A stretch of DNA of 8,621 bases from CAMPJU01 sp046566095 (GTDB taxonomy: Bacteria > Pseudomonadota > Gammaproteobacteria > Xanthomonadales > Xanthomonadaceae): the NCBI GenBank assembly GCA_046566095.1, contig JBKHXI010000107.1, forward strand, positions 1 to 8,621, in the 5' to 3' direction. Shown here piece after piece: positions 5,784 through 8,621 of this stretch (position 1 is the first letter of the stretch; each line of letters starts with the position of its first letter). The notes below the pieces were generated by a model that saw only the letters and a program-made list of their open reading frames with translations, was not told the DNA's origin and did no database searches. Position numbers and translations under genes: made by a program.

Positions 5784-6290
5784 ATGCCGCTTCCTTCCGA
5801 TTCGCAGTTGGCCCGCCTGATGGCGACCCTGCCGCGCGCGGGGCGGCTGGAGTGGATCGGCCTGCGGCCGGCGCGGGACCAGCCGATGCGCGAGGTCGGG
5901 TCGGTCGTGGCGGAGGCGGGCGGTGGCCTGGCCGGGGACCGCTACGGCGCCAGGCCCGGCGGCAGCGGCAAGCGCGGCGCCACCCTGGTCCAGGCCGAAC
6001 ACCTGCCGGCGATCGCGGCGCTGGCCGGGCGCACCGCGGTCGCGCCGGCGCTGCTGCGCCGCAACCTGGTGGTGTCCGGCATCCCGCTGGCGGCGCTGCG
6101 CGGCCGGCGCTTCCGGATCGGCGAAGTGCTGCTGGAGGGCACCGCTCCGTGCGATCCGTGCTCGCGGATGGAGGACGCGCTCGGCCCGGGCGGGTACAAC
6201 GCGATGCGCGGCCACGGCGGCCTGTGCGCGCGGATCATCGAGGGCGGCGTGCTGCGCATCGGCGATGCGGTGGTCGCGCTCGCCGACTGA
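5784..6290 (+). CDS. MOSC domain-containing protein
   Basis: A 168-residue protein of the MOSC (molybdenum cofactor sulfurase C-terminal) family, related to the YiiM type. The core runs from about residue 40 to 165: GLAGDRY (48-54), a stretch near 69-105 (LVQAEHLPAI, then LRRNLVVSGI), GRRFRIGEVLLEGTAPCDPC (107-126), ME (129-130), GGYNAMRGHGGL (136-147) and the closing LRIGDAV (157-163). C123 and C126 are the likely cofactor or sulfur-handling cysteines. Family members work in molybdopterin enzymes that reduce N-hydroxylated compounds, or in sulfur transfer; the substrate here is unknown and no partner reductase is nearby. It starts a co-directional series with the hydrolase (12-nt gap) and rlmKL. 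Confidence 0.9.
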   Translation: MPLPSDSQLARLMATLPRAGRLEWIGLRPARDQPMREVGSVVAEAGGGLAGDRYGARPGGSGKRGATLVQAEHLPAIAALAGRTAVAPALLRRNLVVSGIPLAALRGRRFRIGEVLLEGTAPCDPCSRMEDALGPGGYNAMRGHGGLCARIIEGGVLRIGDAVVALAD

Positions 6291-6295
6291 AGGAA
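6290..6295 (+). promoter_or_regulatory. Ribosome binding site of the alpha/beta hydrolase gene
   Basis: AAGGAA begins on the last base of the MOSC stop codon and lies 7 nt before the ATG at 6303. This placement suits translation from a transcript shared with the MOSC gene. Confidence 0.7.
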
Positions 6296-6302
6296 CCCTG
6301 CA

Positions 6303-6827
6303 ATGCGCGGACACTGCATCCTCTCCCACGGCTTCGAGAGCGGCCCCGACGCGACCAAGGTCACCGCCCTGGCCGCCGTGGCCGAGCGCCTGGGCTGGAG
6401 CCACGAACGCCCCGACTACACCGACCTGGACGCCCGTTCCGATGTCGGCGAGCTGGGCGACGTGACGGCCCGACTCGAGCGCCTGCTGCAGCTGGCGCGC
6501 GCCGCCGCCGACCGTGGGCCGCTGGTGCTGGCCGGCTCCAGCCTCGGTGCCTGGATCTCGGCGCGCGCCTCGTTGCAGCTGCCGGTCGCCGGCCTGTTCC
6601 TGATGGCGCTGCCGGTGCGGATGGGCGCGGCGCCGGCGCTGGATGCGGGCGCGGTGCCGATCTCGATCGTGCACGGCTGGGACGACGAACTGATTGCGGC
6701 CGCGGAGGTGGTGGCCTGGGCGCGACCGCGGCGCGCGCGGCTGCTGCTGGTCGACGACGGCCACCGCCTGTCGGAGCACGTCCAGGCCAGTGCCGACGCC
6801 TTCGCCGCACTGCTCGCCGGGCTCTGA
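6303..6827 (+). CDS. Small alpha/beta hydrolase (YqiA/UPF0227-like esterase fold)
   Basis: A 174-residue cytosolic alpha/beta hydrolase without lid insertions. It opens with ILSHGFESGPDATKV (6-20), the first strand and HG oxyanion turn. LVLAGSSLGAW (74-84) is the nucleophile elbow with S80 in GSSLG; IVHGWDDEL (122-130) supplies the acid (D127 or D128); and DDGHRLSEHV (151-160) supplies H154. The triad is thus complete and the protein should be an esterase or thioesterase-type enzyme, but nothing seen fixes the substrate. It is much shorter than typical lipases and close in length to small YqiA/RBBP9-type hydrolases. It follows the MOSC gene closely and its stop is one base from the GTG start of rlmKL. 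Confidence 0.88.
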   Translation: MRGHCILSHGFESGPDATKVTALAAVAERLGWSHERPDYTDLDARSDVGELGDVTARLERLLQLARAAADRGPLVLAGSSLGAWISARASLQLPVAGLFLMALPVRMGAAPALDAGAVPISIVHGWDDELIAAAEVVAWARPRRARLLLVDDGHRLSEHVQASADAFAALLAGL

Positions 6828-6828
6828 C

Positions 6829-8621
6829 GTGCGCTTCTTCGCCGCCTGCGCCAAGGGGCTGGAATACCTGCTGGTCGACGAGCTGCAGGCGCTCGGTTGC
6901 GCGCATGCGACCGCGACGGTGGCCGGCGCGAATGTCGAGGGCAACTTGGCCGACGCCCAGCGCGCGGTGCTGTGGTCGCGCCTGGCCAGCCGCGTGCTGT
7001 GGCCGCTGGCGCAGTTCGAATGCGCAGACGAGCATGCGCTGTACGCAGGCGCCGCCGCGCTGCCGTGGACCGAGCAGCTGGCGCCCGGGCACACGCTGGC
7101 GGTGGACGCGCACGTCTCCGGCCCGGCGCTCACCCACGCGCGCTACGCCGCGCAGCGGGTCAAGGACGCGGTGGTCGACGCGCTGCGCGAGGCGACGGGA
7201 ATGCGTCCGGACGTCGATCTCGAGGCCCCGGACCTGCGCCTGAACCTGGTGGTGCGCCGCGGCCGCGCGATCCTGTCGGTCGACCTCGGCGGCGGCCCGC
7301 TGCACCGTCGCGGCTGGCGCCAGGCCCAGGGCGAGGCGCCGCTGAAGGAAACCCTGGCCGCGGCGGTGCTGCTGCGCGGCGGCTGGCCGCAGGCGTACGC
7401 GGCCGGCGGCGCGCTGCTGGATCCGATGTGCGGCAGCGGAACGCTGGTGATCGAGGGCGCGCTGATGGCCGCCGACGTGGCGCCGGGACTGCAGCGCCAC
7501 GGCGATGCGCCGCCGACGCGCTGGCGCGGATTCGACGCCGCGGCCTGGGAGGCGATGCGGGCCGAGGCGCAGGCGCGCGCGGCGGCGGGACTGGCGGCGC
7601 TGCGTCCCGCCTTCTCCGGCCGCGACCGCGATCCGGATGCGATCGATGCGGCGCGCCGCAACGCGCAGGCGGCGGGCGTTGCCGCTGCGATCGACTGGCA
7701 GGTGCTGGACGTGGCCGCCCTGGCGTCCGCGCCGGACGCGGCAGCTCCGGGCCTTGTGGTCTGCAACCCACCCTACGACGCGCGCCTGGCCGCAGACCCG
7801 GCGCTGTACCGCGCGCTCGGCGACGCCCTGCGGCGCGCGGTGCCCGACTGGCGCGCGAGCCTGCTGTGCGGCGATGCCGGGCTGGCGCGCGCGACCGGAC
7901 TGCGGGCGAAGAAGCTCTACCCGATGTACAACGGCGCGCTGGAATGCGCGCTGCTGGTGGCCGATCCGGTCGCGTCGCCGCGCGTGGAAGCGGCGGCGCC
8001 GGCGGCATTGAACGAAGGCGCGCGCATGGTCGCCAACCGCCTGCGCCGGAACCTGCGTCGGCTGAAACCCTGGCGCGCGCGCGAAGGCGTGGACTGCTTC
8101 CGCGCCTACGACGCCGACCTGCCCGAATACGCCGCGGCGATCGACGTCTACACCGAGGCCGGCGGCGCGCACCCGGGCCGGGCCTGGCTGCACGTGCAGG
8201 AGTACGCGCCCCCGGCCGACATCCCGGAACCGCTGGCGCGCGGCCGCCTCGGCGACCTGCTGGCGGCGGCGCGCGATGTGTTCGAGGTCCCGCGCGAACG
8301 CGTCGCGCTCAAGACCCGCGCCCGCGGCAAGGGCGGCAGCAAGTACGCGCGGTACCGCGAAGGCGGGCAGCCGGATGCGGATCGGATCCTGGTGCGGGAG
8401 GGCGAATCGCTGCTGCAGGTCAACCTGTTCGACTACCTGGATACCGGCCTGTTCCTGGACCACCGGCCGCTGCGCCTGCGGATCGCGCACGAGGCGCGCG
8501 GCCGGCGCTTCCTCAACCTGTTCTGCTACACCGGCGCGGCAACCGTGCACGCCGCGGCCGGCGGAGCGGCGGAGACCACCAGCGTGGACCTGTCGCCGAC
8601 CTACCTGCAGTGGCTGGCCGA
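6829..8621 (+). CDS. rlmKL: Bifunctional 23S rRNA methyltransferase RlmKL (3' truncated by the window)
   Basis: The enzyme makes m2G2445 (RlmL half) and m7G2069 (RlmK half) in 23S rRNA. The frame opens with GTG at 6829 (FFAACAKGLEYLLVDELQ), one base after the hydrolase TGA, and stays open to the window end. That gives 597 codons of the roughly 700 expected (E. coli 702 residues). The N-terminal part fits a THUMP domain. The RlmL domain has LHRRGWRQAQGEAPLKETLA, the SAM motif DPMCGSGT (198-205) and catalytic NPPY (313-316). The RlmK domain has FLDHRPLR (542-549) and SAM motif NLFCYTGAAT (563-572). Homologs start MKFF or similar at the same place, which supports GTG. No clear Shine-Dalgarno is present; coupling to the hydrolase gene is likely. 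Confidence 0.96.
   Translation, partial: MRFFAACAKGLEYLLVDELQALGCAHATATVAGANVEGNLADAQRAVLWSRLASRVLWPLAQFECADEHALYAGAAALPWTEQLAPGHTLAVDAHVSGPALTHARYAAQRVKDAVVDALREATGMRPDVDLEAPDLRLNLVVRRGRAILSVDLGGGPLHRRGWRQAQGEAPLKETLAAAVLLRGGWPQAYAAGGALLDPMCGSGTLVIEGALMAADVAPGLQRHGDAPPTRWRGFDAAAWEAMRAEAQARAAAGLAALRPAFSGRDRDPDAIDAARRNAQAAGVAAAIDWQVLDVAALASAPDAAAPGLVVCNPPYDARLAADPALYRALGDALRRAVPDWRASLLCGDAGLARATGLRAKKLYPMYNGALECALLVADPVASPRVEAAAPAALNEGARMVANRLRRNLRRLKPWRAREGVDCFRAYDADLPEYAAAIDVYTEAGGAHPGRAWLHVQEYAPPADIPEPLARGRLGDLLAAARDVFEVPRERVALKTRARGKGGSKYARYREGGQPDADRILVREGESLLQVNLFDYLDTGLFLDHRPLRLRIAHEARGRRFLNLFCYTGAATVHAAAGGAAETTSVDLSPTYLQWLA

Noticed and set aside
5196..7133. Amidase frame open far upstream to 7133
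   Set aside because: The extra N-terminal part is antisense to the MOSC, hydrolase and rlmKL genes; AmpD similarity begins only near residue 8 after ATG 5759.
6361..8550. 729-codon open frame on - opposite rlmKL and the hydrolase
   Set aside because: The + strand holds conserved RlmKL motifs throughout; the antisense frame has no recognisable domain and arises from codon bias.

Overview
The window is very GC-rich, gene-dense chromosomal DNA. Bpt, TesB, the 'pathogenicity-like' DUF2007-type protein and RlmKL all read like their Xanthomonadaceae (Lysobacteraceae) counterparts, so the source is probably a Lysobacter/Luteimonas/Xanthomonas-type gammaproteobacterium. This placement rests on remembered family sequences, not on a search. 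No phage, transposase, CRISPR array, tRNA or rRNA was seen.

Layout. (1) 1-318, +: C-terminal end of an unrecognised protein with a lysine-rich tail. (2) 319-476: a short convergent intergenic region with a dispersed palindromic repeat and a strong hairpin. (3) 477-2437, -: bpt (leucyl transferase of the N-degron pathway), coupled by an ATGA overlap to an endonuclease/exonuclease/phosphatase-fold lipoprotein. (4) 2567-3232, +: an exported protein with six EF-hand loops, divergent from bpt. It ends tail-to-tail with the next unit, and one CTAG serves as the stop on both strands. (5) 3229-4964, -: tesB (acyl-CoA thioesterase II) followed by a DUF2007-like membrane protein, coupled by a TGATG overlap. 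(6) 4965-5195: a second copy of the dispersed repeat and a 16-bp triplet repeat. (7) 5196-5759, -: an AmpD-type muramoyl amidase. (8) 5784-8621, +: MOSC protein, small alpha/beta hydrolase and rlmKL (23S rRNA methyltransferase, cut by the window edge), in one tight series.

The genes do not form one pathway; most are housekeeping or maintenance functions (protein turnover, acyl-CoA hydrolysis, wall recycling, rRNA modification). I see no convincing new multi-gene system. The most interesting signals are at gene borders. Four genes (bpt, tesB, the amidase and the MOSC gene) have a TANNNT -10-like box 6-8 nt before the ATG and no Shine-Dalgarno, which suggests leaderless transcripts. Two of these genes diverge from a 24-bp gap whose centre is a 10-bp palindrome that gives both strands the same extended -10. 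A 16-bp repeat in three copies puts a stop in all six frames just after the amidase. The tetranucleotide CTAG was found only at gene ends and in that divergent promoter.
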